NCBI RefSeq assembly: GCF_018323885.1
Contig: NZ_AP024585.1
Coordinates: 3,410,001 to 3,474,000, forward strand
Source of the DNA: Citrobacter amalonaticus
Lineage (GTDB): Bacteria; Pseudomonadota; Gammaproteobacteria; Enterobacterales; Enterobacteriaceae
DNA length: 64,000 bases
Direction: 5' to 3'
How positions within the stretch are numbered: the first letter of the stretch is position 1; the number at the start of each line of letters is the position of its first letter. The translations under genes were made by a program, and so were the position numbers. This document shows, in pieces, positions 1 through 10,500 of the stretch. Below the pieces are notes generated by a model. The model did not search any database. It had not been told where the DNA came from and saw only the letters and a list, made by a program, of their open reading frames with translations.

Positions 1-851
1 GCACAGACGGTGCCCTGTGAGCCCAGGCTGCTGGTGACCCACTCAAACACGGTGCGGTTGTAGTAGTCGAGGCCACGAACCAGACGCTGGTTAACAGTGT
101 AGGCAATCCCTGCGGCTTCCAGCAGTTTGCACAGGCCAGCAAAGTGTTCGCGGGAATCGTCATCCAGATAGTCGCCAAGCTGAGGAGCATCGTTGAGCAG
201 CGCCTGTACGTCCGGATTTTTTGAATCCAGCACGCGCAGCGGGTTGGAGTACATGCGACGTTTGCAGTCTTCGTCCAGTTTCTCAACGTGCTGCTCCAGG
301 AATGCCACCAGCGCATCGCGGTAGTTTGCACGCGCGTCCAGCGATCCGATGGAGTTCAGCTCAAGATTGACATGTTCAGCGATACCCAGCGCACGCCACC
401 AGCGCGCGGTAAGCATAATCAGTTCGGCATCAATATCCGGCCCTTGCAGACCAAAGGCTTCGACACCCAACTGATGAAACTGACGATAGCGCCCTTTCTG
501 CGGACGTTCGTGGCGGAACATCGGCCCGATGTACCACAGGCGCTGTTCCTGATTGTACAGGAGACCATGCTCGATGCCGGCGCGTACACAGCCCGCCGTG
601 CCTTCCGGACGCAGCGTCAGGCTATCGCCATTGCGGTCCTCAAAGGTGTACATCTCTTTTTCAACCACGTCGGTCACTTCGCCGATCGCGCGTTTGAATA
701 ACGGGGTCTGCTCTACAATCGGCAAGCGGATTTCACTGTAACCGTAGCTGCCGAGCACGTTTTTGAGTGTGCCTTCAATGCGCTGCCAGATGGCGGTCTC
801 GCCAGGCAGATAATCGTTCATGCCGCGAATGGCTTGAATGTTTTTTGCCAC
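1..851 (-). CDS. hisS: Histidyl-tRNA synthetase, 3' end cut by the window edge
   Basis: Class II aminoacyl-tRNA synthetase that charges tRNA-His in the cytoplasm. Read on the minus strand, the protein begins [18 protein letters not shown], the known N-terminus of the enteric enzyme. The start is a GTG at 851-849; no in-frame ATG gives that N-terminus. About 283 codons are present, reaching the class II catalytic core and the conserved [15 protein letters not shown] segment; the rest runs off the window at base 1. It is the last visible gene of the rodZ-ispG-hisS series, with sRNA SroE in the gap before it. The assignment is secure; only the C-terminal part, including the anticodon-binding domain, cannot be checked. 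Confidence 0.97.
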   Translation of the reverse strand, partial: MAKNIQAIRGMNDYLPGETAIWQRIEGTLKNVLGSYGYSEIRLPIVEQTPLFKRAIGEVTDVVEKEMYTFEDRNGDSLTLRPEGTAGCVRAGIEHGLLYNQEQRLWYIGPMFRHERPQKGRYRQFHQLGVEAFGLQGPDIDAELIMLTARWWRALGIAEHVNLELNSIGSLDARANYRDALVAFLEQHVEKLDEDCKRRMYSNPLRVLDSKNPDVQALLNDAPQLGDYLDDDSREHFAGLCKLLEAAGIAYTVNQRLVRGLDYYNRTVFEWVTSSLGSQGTVC

Positions 852-865
852 GTTTATTCTCTTTC

Positions 866-957
866 TGAATATAAAAATGAACCCTCAGCGCTTCCCCGAG
901 CGATACGGGAGCCATGCGGGTTCAATCATACACGGGAAGCACGCCGCTTCCCATCAC
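866..957 (-). ncRNA. sroE: SroE small RNA (hisS-ispG intergenic)
   Basis: The 110-base gap between ispG and hisS holds two clear RNA folds on the minus strand. One is a perfect GGGAAGC/GCTTCCC hairpin (934-952). The other is a long stem pairing TGAACCC with GGGTTCA (878-884 with 918-924), followed by ATTTTTAT. In E. coli this gap carries SroE, about 92 nt, in the same orientation. The ends given here assume that length. Function is unknown; it may be a processed piece of the ispG-hisS transcript. Position and structure are seen; the name comes from synteny. Confidence 0.72.
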
Positions 958-961
958 GTTA

Positions 962-2080
962 TTATTTTTCAACCTGCTGCACGTTAATCCGCTGCGCTTC
1001 GTCGAGCATCGTCGCTTTGGCGCGGATACGGGCTTCAAGCTGGTCAATCATATCGCTGTTATCCAGACGATCTTTTCGCACGCCGTCTTCATAGAGGCCG
1101 CTTTTTTTGTTACCACCCGTCACGCCCAGCGTCGAAACTAGTGCTTCACCCGGTCCGTTAACGACACAGCCAATGATGGAAACGTCCATCGGCGTAATGA
1201 TGTCTTCCAGACGCTGCTCCAGGGCGTTGACCGTGCCGATCACGTCAAACTCCTGACGCGAGCAGGTCGGACAGGCGATGAAGTTTATCCCGCGAGCACG
1301 AATGCGCAGAGACTTCAGGATATCGAAGCCAACCTTAATCTCTTCCACCGGATCGGCAGCCAGCGAAACGCGCAGCGTATCGCCAATCCCTTCGGACAGC
1401 AGCAGGCCAAGACCGATTGCCGATTTCACCGCACCACTGCGCGCACCACCGGCTTCGGTGATCCCTAAATGCAGTGGTTGATCGATTTGCTTCGCCAGCA
1501 GGCGATAGGATTCAACGGCGAGGAAAACATCAGACGCTTTTACGCTGACCTTGAACTGATCAAAGTTCAGACGATCGAGATGATCCACATGGCGCATTGC
1601 CGATTCCAGCAAAGCCTGCGGCGTGGGTTCGCCGTACTTTTCCTGTAGATCTTTTTCCAGCGATCCGGCGTTAACACCGATACGAATCGGGATATTCTTG
1701 TCGCGCGCGCAATCCACCACCATGCGGATACGCTCTTCATTGCCGATGTTGCCTGGATTAATCCGCAGGCAGTCAACGCCGTATTCCGCCACTTTGAGCG
1801 CAATACGGTAGTCGAAGTGAATGTCGGCGACCAGCGGAACAGAAACCTGTTGCTTGATCAGTTTGAAGGCTTCTGCGGCATCCATCGTGGGTACGGAGAC
1901 ACGAACAATGTCAGCGCCAACACGTTCCAGCGCTTTGATCTGATTAACCGTCGCTTCCACGTCCGTGGTCCGCGTGTTGGTCATCGACTGGACGGCGATG
2001 GGAGCCCCATCGCCAATCGGCACATTCCCAACGTAAATTCGCGTTGATTTTCTACGTTGAATTGGAGCCTGGTTATGCAT
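962..2080 (-). CDS. ispG: 4-hydroxy-3-methylbut-2-enyl diphosphate synthase (flavodoxin), IspG/GcpE
   Basis: Cytoplasmic Fe-S enzyme of the MEP isoprenoid pathway; it reductively opens 2-C-methyl-D-erythritol 2,4-cyclodiphosphate to HMBPP. The 372-residue length is the usual bacterial size. The C-terminal domain shows the cluster cysteines in [12 protein letters not shown] (about 270 and 273) and in [11 protein letters not shown] (about 305), followed by the conserved Glu. The N-terminal TIM barrel has [11 protein letters not shown] and ITEAGG motifs. It sits 26 bases after rodZ and upstream of SroE and hisS, all on the minus strand and probably one transcript from the rodZ promoter. As a [4Fe-4S] enzyme it is a natural client of the isc machinery encoded 15 kb away. 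Confidence 0.98.
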   Translation of the reverse strand: MHNQAPIQRRKSTRIYVGNVPIGDGAPIAVQSMTNTRTTDVEATVNQIKALERVGADIVRVSVPTMDAAEAFKLIKQQVSVPLVADIHFDYRIALKVAEYGVDCLRINPGNIGNEERIRMVVDCARDKNIPIRIGVNAGSLEKDLQEKYGEPTPQALLESAMRHVDHLDRLNFDQFKVSVKASDVFLAVESYRLLAKQIDQPLHLGITEAGGARSGAVKSAIGLGLLLSEGIGDTLRVSLAADPVEEIKVGFDILKSLRIRARGINFIACPTCSRQEFDVIGTVNALEQRLEDIITPMDVSIIGCVVNGPGEALVSTLGVTGGNKKSGLYEDGVRKDRLDNSDMIDQLEARIRAKATMLDEAQRINVQQVEK

Positions 2081-2106
2081 GAAAAATCTCCCGCGTTACC
2101 CGTCTA

Positions 2107-3099
2107 TTACTGCGCCGGTGATTGTTCGGCATTTAGGGTCAGACGCGCAACCTGGTTAGTTCTGATAAAACGGCTCAGATCGACAGGTTTTCCTTGATAC
2201 TGGATCTGCACCGCAGCCGGCGCGCCAATTTTAAGCTTGTAAGGTGCCTGACCGGTCAGGTTTAAATTACCATCTTTACGCTGCATTCCGCTGAACAGCT
2301 TTTTACCTGTCGCATCGCTGACTTCCAGCCAGCAATCGGCGGTAAAGTTCATCACCAGCGCGTTTGGATCCGCAGCGGCTTCCACACCCGCCTGATTGGT
2401 CGGCAACGGTGCCGCGCCATCCGGCGTTGCCGGTGTCGCAGGAGAGGTTGTAGCGGTATCAACGTTGGCCTGAGAAGGCGCGACTACGGCGTTCTGCTGC
2501 GGGTCAACCGCAGGTGCCGTCGTCGGCGCAGGCGTTTGCACCGTCTCCGCCGGACCGGTTGCCGCTGGCGTGTTGTCCTGAGTTGCCGTCGCGCTGGTGT
2601 CCAGCGGCACGCTTTGTGTGTTTTCGCTGTTGGCGTTCAGCTCAGCAGAGGATTGATCGGCCATCGTGGAGATCTCTTCCTGTTGCGCTTTGTGGTTTTG
2701 CCACCACCATGCGCCCGTCAGGCCGACCACCACAAACAGCACCAGCCAGGTAAACGTCATCAACCAGCCATCACGCTTTCTACGACGCTTGCCTAATGAG
2801 AAGCTCTGCATCGGTGCCACTTTCGCCGCACGAACCGGAGCCTGTTTCTCCAGAGCCGGTAACAGTTCTTCTTCAGGAATATGGACCAGGCGTGCATAAG
2901 AGCGAATGTATCCGCGCAGGAACGTTGAAGCCAGGTCGGCAGGCGCCTTATCGTCTTCAATGTCGCGTACGGTGGATACCTTCAGGCAAAGTCGCTCAGC
3001 GACAGCCTGCTGGCTGAGTCCGAGTTGTTCACGGGCATTACGTAGGCGAACGCCGGTGGATTGTGCTTCATGTTGGTCGTGAGTGGCTTCAGTATTCAT
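2107..3099 (-). CDS. rodZ: Cytoskeletal membrane protein RodZ
   Basis: Inner-membrane protein that links MreB filaments to the elongation machinery and maintains rod shape. The 330 residues show the family layout: a cytoplasmic Xre-type helix-turn-helix (about 19-60, [19 protein letters not shown]) that binds MreB, a basic stretch (KRRRKR, about 104-109), one membrane segment (about 111-133), a long Thr/Ala/Pro-rich periplasmic linker (about 145-240), and a C-terminal beta domain (DUF4115) starting near [11 protein letters not shown]. First gene of the rodZ-ispG-hisS run, with its own promoter in the gap upstream. The linker is low complexity and will align poorly, which is normal for this family. 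Confidence 0.96.
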   Translation of the reverse strand: MNTEATHDQHEAQSTGVRLRNAREQLGLSQQAVAERLCLKVSTVRDIEDDKAPADLASTFLRGYIRSYARLVHIPEEELLPALEKQAPVRAAKVAPMQSFSLGKRRRKRDGWLMTFTWLVLFVVVGLTGAWWWQNHKAQQEEISTMADQSSAELNANSENTQSVPLDTSATATQDNTPAATGPAETVQTPAPTTAPAVDPQQNAVVAPSQANVDTATTSPATPATPDGAAPLPTNQAGVEAAADPNALVMNFTADCWLEVSDATGKKLFSGMQRKDGNLNLTGQAPYKLKIGAPAAVQIQYQGKPVDLSRFIRTNQVARLTLNAEQSPAQ

Positions 3100-3195
3100 T
3101 CGCTACAGCTGCTGGTGAAAATTAGGGTTCAGGCGCCGGTGAGTCACAATGCCCACCCACACCGCGAAAATCGGTTCAGTCAACCTGAGTCAAAC

Positions 3196-3225
3196 AGTAT
3201 AAACCTCTCTGCTGACTCTTAACAA
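3196..3225 (-). promoter_or_regulatory. Likely sigma-70 promoter for rodZ-ispG-hisS, in a 287-base gap
   Basis: On the minus strand a TTGTTA (-35) is followed after 18 bases by TATACT (-10), about 95 bases upstream of the rodZ ATG. The gap 3100-3386 holds no convincing gene. A 65-codon ORF starts at 3387 with its ATG overlapping the rlmN stop as TGATG, but it resembles no protein I know. Confidence 0.55.
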
Positions 3226-3386
3226 AAACAGCTTAAGCCTGAGGGCTAAACTATTGTCGCGCCGTACATACTGCCTTAAAGTCGACAAAAACGCACCGTT
3301 ATTATTGACCGGACAAGTACAACCCTGGCCCTCATGCAAATTACATTGCGCCACAGCACAAAAATCCGGCTGTAGCGCAATGTGCA

Positions 3387-4553
3387 TCAGACGGTTTTAA
3401 CGTCGATAGCCTCACCCTGCATACGCTTACGTAGAGTACGTTTAGTCCGGTCAATCACATCCCCCGCCAGTTGTCCGCAGGCAGCGTCAATATCATCACC
3501 GCGCGTTTTACGCACAATGGTGGTAAAGCCGTAGCTCATCAGCACCTTAGAGAAACGGTCAATACGGCTATTAGAACTACGTCCATAAGGTGCCCCCGGG
3601 AACGGGTTCCATGGGATCAGGTTAATTTTACAAGGCGTGTCTTTCAGCAACTCTGCCAGTTGATGCGCATGCTCTGTGCCATCGTTAACGTGATCCAGCA
3701 TGACGTATTCAATAGTGACGCGTCCCTGGTTGGCATTGGATTTCTCCAGATAGCGGCGAACCGCGCCCAGGAAGGTTTCGATATTGTACTTTTTGTTGAT
3801 TGGTACAATTTCGTCACGAATGTCGTCATTCGGCGCGTGCAGCGAAATCGCCAGCGCGACGTCAATCATGTCACCTAATTTGTCGAGCGCAGGCACGACG
3901 CCGGAAGTCGACAGCGTGACGCGACGCTTGGACAGACCGAAGCCGAAATCATCAAGCATGATTTCCATGGCTGGCACAACGTTAGTCAGGTTGAGCAGCG
4001 GTTCCCCCATCCCCATCATCACCACGTTGGTGATTGGACGCTGACCGGTGATTTTCGCCGCGCCAACAATTTTCGCCGCACGCCAGACCTGACCAATAAT
4101 TTCAGAAACGCGCAGGTTACGGTTAAAACCCTGCTGTGCGGTTGAACAGAATTTACATTCCAGCGCACAACCCACCTGCGAAGAGACGCACAGCGTAGCG
4201 CGATCATCTTCCGGGATATACACCGTTTCGACGCGCTGATCGCCCACGGCAATTGCCCATTTGATGGTGCCATCGGAGGAGCGCTGTTCTTCAACCACTT
4301 CCGGTGCGCGGATTTCCGCCACCTCTTTGAGCTTGTTGCGCAGCACTTTGTTGATGTCAGTCATCTCATCAAAGTTGTCGCTGCAATAGTGGTACATCCA
4401 TTTCATCACCTGGTCAGCGCGAAACGGCTTCTCACCCATCTCTTTAAAGAATTCGCGCATCTGCTGACGGTTCAGATCCAGCAGGTTGATTTTGCCATTT
4501 TTCGCAGGAACCGCGGGGGTGATGATTTCGGAAGTGTTAACTAATTCAGACAT
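3387..4553 (-). CDS. rlmN: Dual-specificity RNA methyltransferase RlmN
   Basis: Radical SAM enzyme that methylates C2 of A2503 in 23S rRNA and A37 in some tRNAs. The 388-residue protein has the CX3CX2C cluster motif (cysteines at about 129, 133 and 136 in [13 protein letters not shown]). The two mechanism cysteines are also present: one at about 122 ([10 protein letters not shown]) and one near the C-terminus in [11 protein letters not shown] (about 359). An N-terminal accessory domain precedes the radical SAM barrel. It is four residues longer at the N-terminus than the E. coli protein as I recall it. It lies between ndk and rodZ on the same strand, separated from ndk by a terminator-like hairpin, so it probably has its own promoter. 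Confidence 0.98.
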   Translation of the reverse strand: MSELVNTSEIITPAVPAKNGKINLLDLNRQQMREFFKEMGEKPFRADQVMKWMYHYCSDNFDEMTDINKVLRNKLKEVAEIRAPEVVEEQRSSDGTIKWAIAVGDQRVETVYIPEDDRATLCVSSQVGCALECKFCSTAQQGFNRNLRVSEIIGQVWRAAKIVGAAKITGQRPITNVVMMGMGEPLLNLTNVVPAMEIMLDDFGFGLSKRRVTLSTSGVVPALDKLGDMIDVALAISLHAPNDDIRDEIVPINKKYNIETFLGAVRRYLEKSNANQGRVTIEYVMLDHVNDGTEHAHQLAELLKDTPCKINLIPWNPFPGAPYGRSSNSRIDRFSKVLMSYGFTTIVRKTRGDDIDAACGQLAGDVIDRTKRTLRKRMQGEAIDVKTV

Positions 4554-4602
4554 AATTTTTTCCGGCCTCGTTGTTACACGTTATGGCCCATGGGAGGTTG
4601 AA

Positions 4603-4642
4603 AAGAAACGCCCCGGTAAGCAGTGCTCATCCGGGGCGTTGC
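4603..4642 (-). terminator. Rho-independent terminator after ndk
   Basis: In the ndk-rlmN gap, ACGCCCCGG (4609-4617) pairs with CCGGGGCGT (4631-4639). Read on the minus strand the hairpin is followed by TTTCTTTTC, the expected form for a terminator of ndk. Confidence 0.75.
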
Positions 4643-4712
4643 ATTGTACAAAGTCTGGCGCAAGGATGCCACGTTTGCACGCGGCATTTACCGAAAATTA
4701 TTCCCGAAGGGA

Positions 4713-5144
4713 TCAGCGAGTGCGAGCGCACACTTCGCCTTCACCGAAGAAATAGGCGATTTCGCGCTGGGCGGATTCCACGGAATCCGAACCGTGAGTC
4801 CCGTTTTCAGTGAAGCTGTCGGCGTAGTCGGCACGCAGCGTACCCGCCAGGGCGTTAGCCGGGTTGGTTGCACCCAGCAGATCGCGGTGACGCTGTACCG
4901 CGTTTTCGCCTTCCAGCACGGACACCACGATAGGACCAGAGGTCATGAACTCGACCAGACCGTCAAAGAACGGTTTGCCATCATGCTCAGCATAGAAACC
5001 GCGCGCCTGTTCAACGGTCAGGTGCAGCATTTTGGTACCGACGATTTTGAACCCTGCTGCTTCAAAGCGCGCAAAGATATTACCAATAACGTTTTTTGCC
5101 ACCGCGTTTGGCTTGATGATGGAAAAAGTACGTTCAATAGCCAT
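4713..5144 (-). CDS. ndk: Nucleoside diphosphate kinase
   Basis: Cytoplasmic enzyme that transfers the gamma phosphate of ATP to other (d)NDPs through a phosphohistidine. At 143 residues it is the normal bacterial size. The active-site histidine is His117 in ENGTHGSDS, and the nucleotide-binding N-terminus [15 protein letters not shown] is intact. It is followed by a strong terminator-like hairpin and preceded by a TATAAT box (5188-5193, minus strand) in the 135-base gap after pbpC, so it is probably transcribed alone. Confidence 0.98.
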   Translation of the reverse strand: MAIERTFSIIKPNAVAKNVIGNIFARFEAAGFKIVGTKMLHLTVEQARGFYAEHDGKPFFDGLVEFMTSGPIVVSVLEGENAVQRHRDLLGATNPANALAGTLRADYADSFTENGTHGSDSVESAQREIAYFFGEGEVCARTR

Positions 5145-5187
5145 GATTACCTCTGAAAGATGTTCTGTTGTGTTTTACCTGGCGCGG

Positions 5188-5193
5188 ATTATA
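5188..5193 (-). promoter_or_regulatory. Likely -10 box for ndk
   Basis: TATAAT on the minus strand, 44 bases upstream of the ndk ATG. The -35 region 17 bases further up is weak (TATGCA), so only the -10 is clear. Confidence 0.45.
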
Positions 5194-5279
5194 AAGAGCA
5201 TCCCGGCTATTGCATATGGATGAAGGTAACATTTTTTTAAAATAAGATGAGCATTAGCAACAAAAAGTGTCAACCTGGT

Positions 5280-7592
5280 CTACTGCAACGTAAACCTCAC
5301 CGTCGCAACCTGCCCGCTCTCATCCATCGCCAGTAGCTGATAGTCACCTTTTTCGCGCAGACGTAACGTGACACCGCGCCCACGTTCTTGTAGCGGTTCG
5401 CCATTAAGGAACCACCAGCGCTCTCCTGTGCCGCCGCTGCTCTGAAGCGTTACGCTCGCCTCTGTGGCCCCCGGTAAACGTCTGACGATTGCGCCATCAC
5501 GCACGCCAGACAGCAACAGTGGTAATGCGGGATCCTGCCCGTGCGGCGGACACACCGTTGAGGATAACGGCAAGCGCGCACGGCGACGCTCAGCGGCGGG
5601 CAACCACGGTTCAAGCGGCAACGGCCAGACAATCAGCATTTGTTCTTGCGCCTGCGGACAATCAGCGGCAACGCGTCGGCCTGCCTTATCCAGCCAGATC
5701 GGGAAACGAATACCGCTCACCCCTTCCTGCTCCGGCAGCAACAGCGTGGGCGGCTGCACGTCTTCCAGCAGCCAGGTGGCCAGACGACGCCGACAATTGC
5801 TGTCACCAGGGGGAAGAGACTGCCCGCCAGGCCAGCACACAACGCTACGGGTGACCGACTGCGGGCGCGGATCTTCCGGCAGCGAGGCGCCACGGGCTAA
5901 GAGCAGGTTGTTTACCTGATTGAGCAGCGGGATTGCACTGGCATAACCGAACTGTCCGGCAACGGGCGTACCGTCCGGTCTGCCCGTCCAGATACCGATG
6001 ACATAGCGAGCATTGAGACCAATCGCCCACGCATCGCGATAACCATAGCTGGTGCCCGTTTTCCACGCCAGCGGGGCCACCCGGGGAAGCGCGCTATCCG
6101 GCAGCGGCTGCGCTTCATCGGCCAAAATACGCCGGATGATCCACGCCGCGCCGGGCGACATCAGTCTGCGTTCGACAAGGGGATCGCCCGGCTGCAAACG
6201 CAGTTTTCCCGCTTTGCCGTGGCGAGCAAAAGCGCTGTACCCCGCGACCATATCCTCAAGCCGCGAGCCTGCGCCCCCCAAAATAAGCGACAAATTAGGA
6301 GCCGCGCCCGCAGGCAAGTACAGCGGCAGTCCACTATTACGTAATTGTGCGGCAAAACGCTTCGGACCGTAGGCCTCAAGCACCTGTACCGCAGGTAAAT
6401 TCAGCGAGCGCACCAGCGCTTCGCTCATACTGACAGGGCCATGAAAACCGCTGTCAAAATTACCAGGACGATAATCCCCACTACGGCGCGGTACATCCTG
6501 CAATAAAGACGCCGGGTGGATTAATCCATCATCCAGCGCCAGCCCATAGACAAAAGGCTTAAGCACGGAACCGGGCGATCGAATCGCCTTGACCATATCC
6601 ACATGACCGAAACGCGTGGCATCATTCAGATCGACCGAACCGACCCAGCCACGGACGCTCATGTCAGTGTGATCGACGACGATCATCGCCAGCGAACTTC
6701 GCGCTGGCAGCCTGCCCTTCCAGTTTTGTGCCAGTTCTTCCAGCTGTCGTTGCAGCCCGGCATCCAGGGTGGTGACAATTTTGTCGCCTTGATTTTTACC
6801 CAACATCATCCGCGAGAACAGCGGTGCCAGTTGCGGCATCTGGCGAGGCGTCAGCCAGACCGGCTCTTCACGTGATTCCTCCACCTGGTGCGGCGACCAA
6901 ATCCCCTGCATTGCCATCCGCTCAAGCACTTTGTTGCGCGCAGCTTCTGCCCGTTCTGGCCAGCGATCAGGGCGCAGTCGACTCGGCGCCTGTGGTAATA
7001 CCGCCAGTAACGCGGCTTCAGAGTAACTGAGCTGTGACGGAGGTTTTCCGAGATAGGCCCAACTGGCCGCGCCAATTCCCTGCAACGTGCCGCCAAACGG
7101 CGCACGATTGAGGTACAGCGTCAGGATGTCGCGTTTTGAGAGATGCCATTCGAGCTGCAGAGCGCGCCAGAGCTGGCGAAACTTACCGCCAAAAGTACGG
7201 GGATGTGGATCGAGTAATCGCGCTACCTGCATGGTCAGCGTACTGCCGCCAGAAATCACCCGTCCGGAGGAGAGATCCTGCCAGGCGGCACGAAGAATGG
7301 AGAGAGGGTTTACCCCCGGATGTTTCCAGAACCAGCGGTCTTCGTAGTTAATGAGCGCCTCAAGATAACGCGGAGAGACCTCTTCAGGCGTTACCGGATA
7401 GCGCCAGATGCCATCCGCGTCAGCAAACCGCCACAGTGGCGTTCCGTCATGGGCCACGACCACTCGCGCCGGATTGACCTCACGTAAAGGCAGCGGCCAG
7501 ATTTTATCTGCCACCCAGACGGCGCAAACGAGTAAAACAGACGCGGCGGTCAGCCAAAGCCAACCGCCGCGTTTGCCGGTTAATCGCCCCAT
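5280..7592 (-). CDS. pbpC: Penicillin-binding protein 1C, bifunctional transglycosylase/transpeptidase-like
   Basis: Inner-membrane class A PBP of 770 residues. An N-terminal membrane anchor (about 11-30) precedes a GT51 glycosyltransferase domain with the catalytic Glu in NYEDRWFW and the GGSTLTMQVARL motif. The penicillin-binding domain shows SVLK (active Ser), the SLN triad in RSLNLPAV, and KTGT in WKTGTSYG. A C-terminal PBP1C-specific domain (BiPBP_C) begins near SGVRDGAIVR. The stop codon of yfhM directly abuts its ATG (TAAATG), so the two are almost certainly co-translated. The pairing fits the known idea that YfhM traps proteases entering through envelope damage while PBP1C repairs the wall. 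Confidence 0.97.
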   Translation of the reverse strand: MGRLTGKRGGWLWLTAASVLLVCAVWVADKIWPLPLREVNPARVVVAHDGTPLWRFADADGIWRYPVTPEEVSPRYLEALINYEDRWFWKHPGVNPLSILRAAWQDLSSGRVISGGSTLTMQVARLLDPHPRTFGGKFRQLWRALQLEWHLSKRDILTLYLNRAPFGGTLQGIGAASWAYLGKPPSQLSYSEAALLAVLPQAPSRLRPDRWPERAEAARNKVLERMAMQGIWSPHQVEESREEPVWLTPRQMPQLAPLFSRMMLGKNQGDKIVTTLDAGLQRQLEELAQNWKGRLPARSSLAMIVVDHTDMSVRGWVGSVDLNDATRFGHVDMVKAIRSPGSVLKPFVYGLALDDGLIHPASLLQDVPRRSGDYRPGNFDSGFHGPVSMSEALVRSLNLPAVQVLEAYGPKRFAAQLRNSGLPLYLPAGAAPNLSLILGGAGSRLEDMVAGYSAFARHGKAGKLRLQPGDPLVERRLMSPGAAWIIRRILADEAQPLPDSALPRVAPLAWKTGTSYGYRDAWAIGLNARYVIGIWTGRPDGTPVAGQFGYASAIPLLNQVNNLLLARGASLPEDPRPQSVTRSVVCWPGGQSLPPGDSNCRRRLATWLLEDVQPPTLLLPEQEGVSGIRFPIWLDKAGRRVAADCPQAQEQMLIVWPLPLEPWLPAAERRRARLPLSSTVCPPHGQDPALPLLLSGVRDGAIVRRLPGATEASVTLQSSGGTGERWWFLNGEPLQERGRGVTLRLREKGDYQLLAMDESGQVATVRFTLQ

Positions 7593-10500
7593 TTACGGCT
7601 TAACAATCAGAATGTCCCCGGCTACACCGGTCGCCCGCCATTGTGGAACATACATCGATTCTACCATGGGCATCGGCACCTGATAGGTTCCCGGCGTCAC
7701 CGCTCGCGCCAGATAGACCAGCGTCACCGGCTGTCCACTATTCACGGCCACGGCGGCAACAAAGCGGTCATCCCGAAACTCAACGTGCTGAATATCTGCC
7801 TGCTGCATTTGATTGAGCAGGTTTTGCACCTCGCTGCCGCTGTCCTGCAAGCTGGCGCTACCGTTTGCCAGATTCTGGTTTTCCAGTTCCAGCCCGGCTG
7901 GCAGCAGATCCACCACCAACGCATCCGGTACATCCTGACTGGCTTTCACTTCCAGCCAGACCAGAACAAGTTCACCACTACGCAGGGAATCCAGCGATTT
8001 GCTCTGCCCGTCACTGCCCAGAATATGACGCTCAATCTGCAGCACATTGCTGGCAGGTGCCGGAGCCGATTGTGGATAGCCGCTCACGTCCAGGCGCAAC
8101 CACATCGGTTGAGCACCGTTATTCGTCACCTGCAACGCCGCAAGTTGATCGGCATCCAGATTACGGGTTTGTGCTTTATCGCCCGTCAGCGGTTGCTCCG
8201 CAAGAGAAGTCTTCGCCTGCCAGGTACCGGGTAGATCCTGCAGCGAACGGGCTGCCAGGAACAGCGCATTATTCTCCTGCGTTGACAGCCAGCGCTGACT
8301 AAACGCTTGTTCAGAGAGCGTGTTCAGCAGCGAGTTCTGGACATCCGGCTTAAGGTTATTTTCTTCCAGCAGCGCCAGCATCAGGGCGTTATCGCGAAGC
8401 GGACTACCGTAATCAGCCAGCCACTGACGTTCATCGTGACGCGGGGTGGAGAGCGCCAGCGCAACCGCATCGTCACTCCGTTTCGCGTCCCCCATCGTTT
8501 TCAACGCTATACCTAATTGCAGCAGCGGTAAGCCGGATGCCGCCTGACTGCGCCGTTCCCAGATCTCGCGTAGCGCGCCAAGTGGGGCTTTTTGCTGCCG
8601 CGCCAGGACCAGCGCGGCATAAGCCTGCACGGCAAATTTGCTTGCCTGCGTATCGCTGGAGTAGCGAATCGACATCATTCCCGGATCCTGCAGGTATCGC
8701 AGAAGGCGCGCATTGCCCTGATTGATCCCCACCGCTGGAACGCTATAGCCCTGCTCACCCGCCCGAACCAGGAAATCCATCGCATAGGCGGTCAGCCAGT
8801 ACTCTTCCGGACCATTTTTGTCCCACAGCGCGAAACCACCGTTATCACGCTGCATTTGTAACAGGCGGGCAATCCCGGTTTCGATTGCCGCACGACGCTT
8901 CTCGTCGGTATCACCCGCGATGCCCAGCGCTTGTAGCTGCGCGGCATTGGTATAAAGCGACGGGAACAGGCCACTGGTGGTTTGTTCCAGACAGCCGTAT
9001 GGATACGCCTTCAGTTCGCGAATATAGCGCGCCAGATTTAACGGCGGTTTACCACTGAACAACAGTTGGCCCTGTACCGTCACCGGCGAGAAGTTCATCA
9101 CCCCTTCTTCAGGAAGGGTCCAGCTTTCCCCCGGTTGCAGCATCACGCCGTTATTGACCGTTTGCGCCGGGAATGCCGGACGTACGCCAATTTTCCACTG
9201 CTTTTGCTGCGGTCCGATGTCTTCTCCCGGCACGTTCAATCCACTTAACGTCGCCTGCAGCTCACCATCACCAAATCCTTCTTTTGCACGAACAGGAACA
9301 AACAAGGTCGTGCGCACGCCCGGCTCCAGATTGACCTGCGCAGGCTGGTCGCTGACCAGTTCGATCAGTCCGCTGGCGGCCAGCGTCACGTTCAGTGACT
9401 GTGGTCGATCGGTAAGGTTGGTCACGTCCAGCACCAGTCGCGAGGTATCGCCACCGGCCATAAAGCGCGGCATATTCAGCTCAGCAATGACCGGGGCGGC
9501 GACAATAGTTTTGCTTTCATTGCTGCCAAAGTCATCCGCCGTCCACGCCTGCGCCATCACGCGCAGCTCGCCGTTAAAATCGCCAATCGGTAGCGTCACA
9601 CTGCCTTCACCCTGCTCATTGAGCGTGACCGGTTGCGCCTGCTGCGCCACGATATTTACATGGTTGACCGGCGGTTTACCGCCGCGCTTCAGTTCATCGC
9701 CATCACCGCCAAAGCGCAGTGCGGCCAGACGCCCCTGGCCCTCAATCACCTGACCATAAATGTCATAAATATCCGCGCCGTAGCGTTTTTGTCCAAAGAA
9801 GGCCTGCCACGGATCCGGCGTAACGTAATCGGTAATGTTCAACACGCCGCTATCCACTGCCGACACCAGGACGTTAACCTGTTTTGGCGTCTCGCCGTTT
9901 TTACTGCTGGCCTTGATCTTCACGGTCAATGGCTGGTTGGGACGCATTTTAGCCGGGCTTTCCAGCGCCAGCTCCAGACGTCGGTTTTCGTCTCCCAGCG
10001 GTAAATGCAGCAAGCCTACGGCACGTTTCGGCGTTGCAGAACGAGATTTATCTCCCGGACGCACCACCAGCGTGCTCAGGTATAGATCGTGGCGATTCCA
10101 CGATTTATCGACCGGAATGGAGAGATCCAACCCCTGCGCCGGGACATCAATTTCCTGCCACCACAGCGGACCTTCACTGGATTCTACCATCGCATACCCT
10201 TTCCCCGCCGCCGGTGCTGCAATATGCAGCTTCATGGTGTCGCCCGGACGATAGGCCGGTTTGTCCAGCTTCAATGTCACGCGATCCGGCCGAGCCGCCC
10301 CGCTGCCATCACTGTTATCCTGCCAACTGTAACCTGCCCAGAAACGGACGCTACTGATCGCATCGTTTGGCGCTTTCACTTCCAGTCGGTAGGCACCCCA
10401 TTCGACCGGGAATGTCACTTTGCCGGTTTCATCGGCTTTCAGATCCAGCGTCTGCTCACCTTCCACCAGATCTTTTTGATCAAAGCGCGACTGCCAGCCT

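Noticed and set aside
4623..5156. 177-codon plus-strand ORF over the ndk region
   Set aside because: It is antisense to ndk, which has all active-site motifs.
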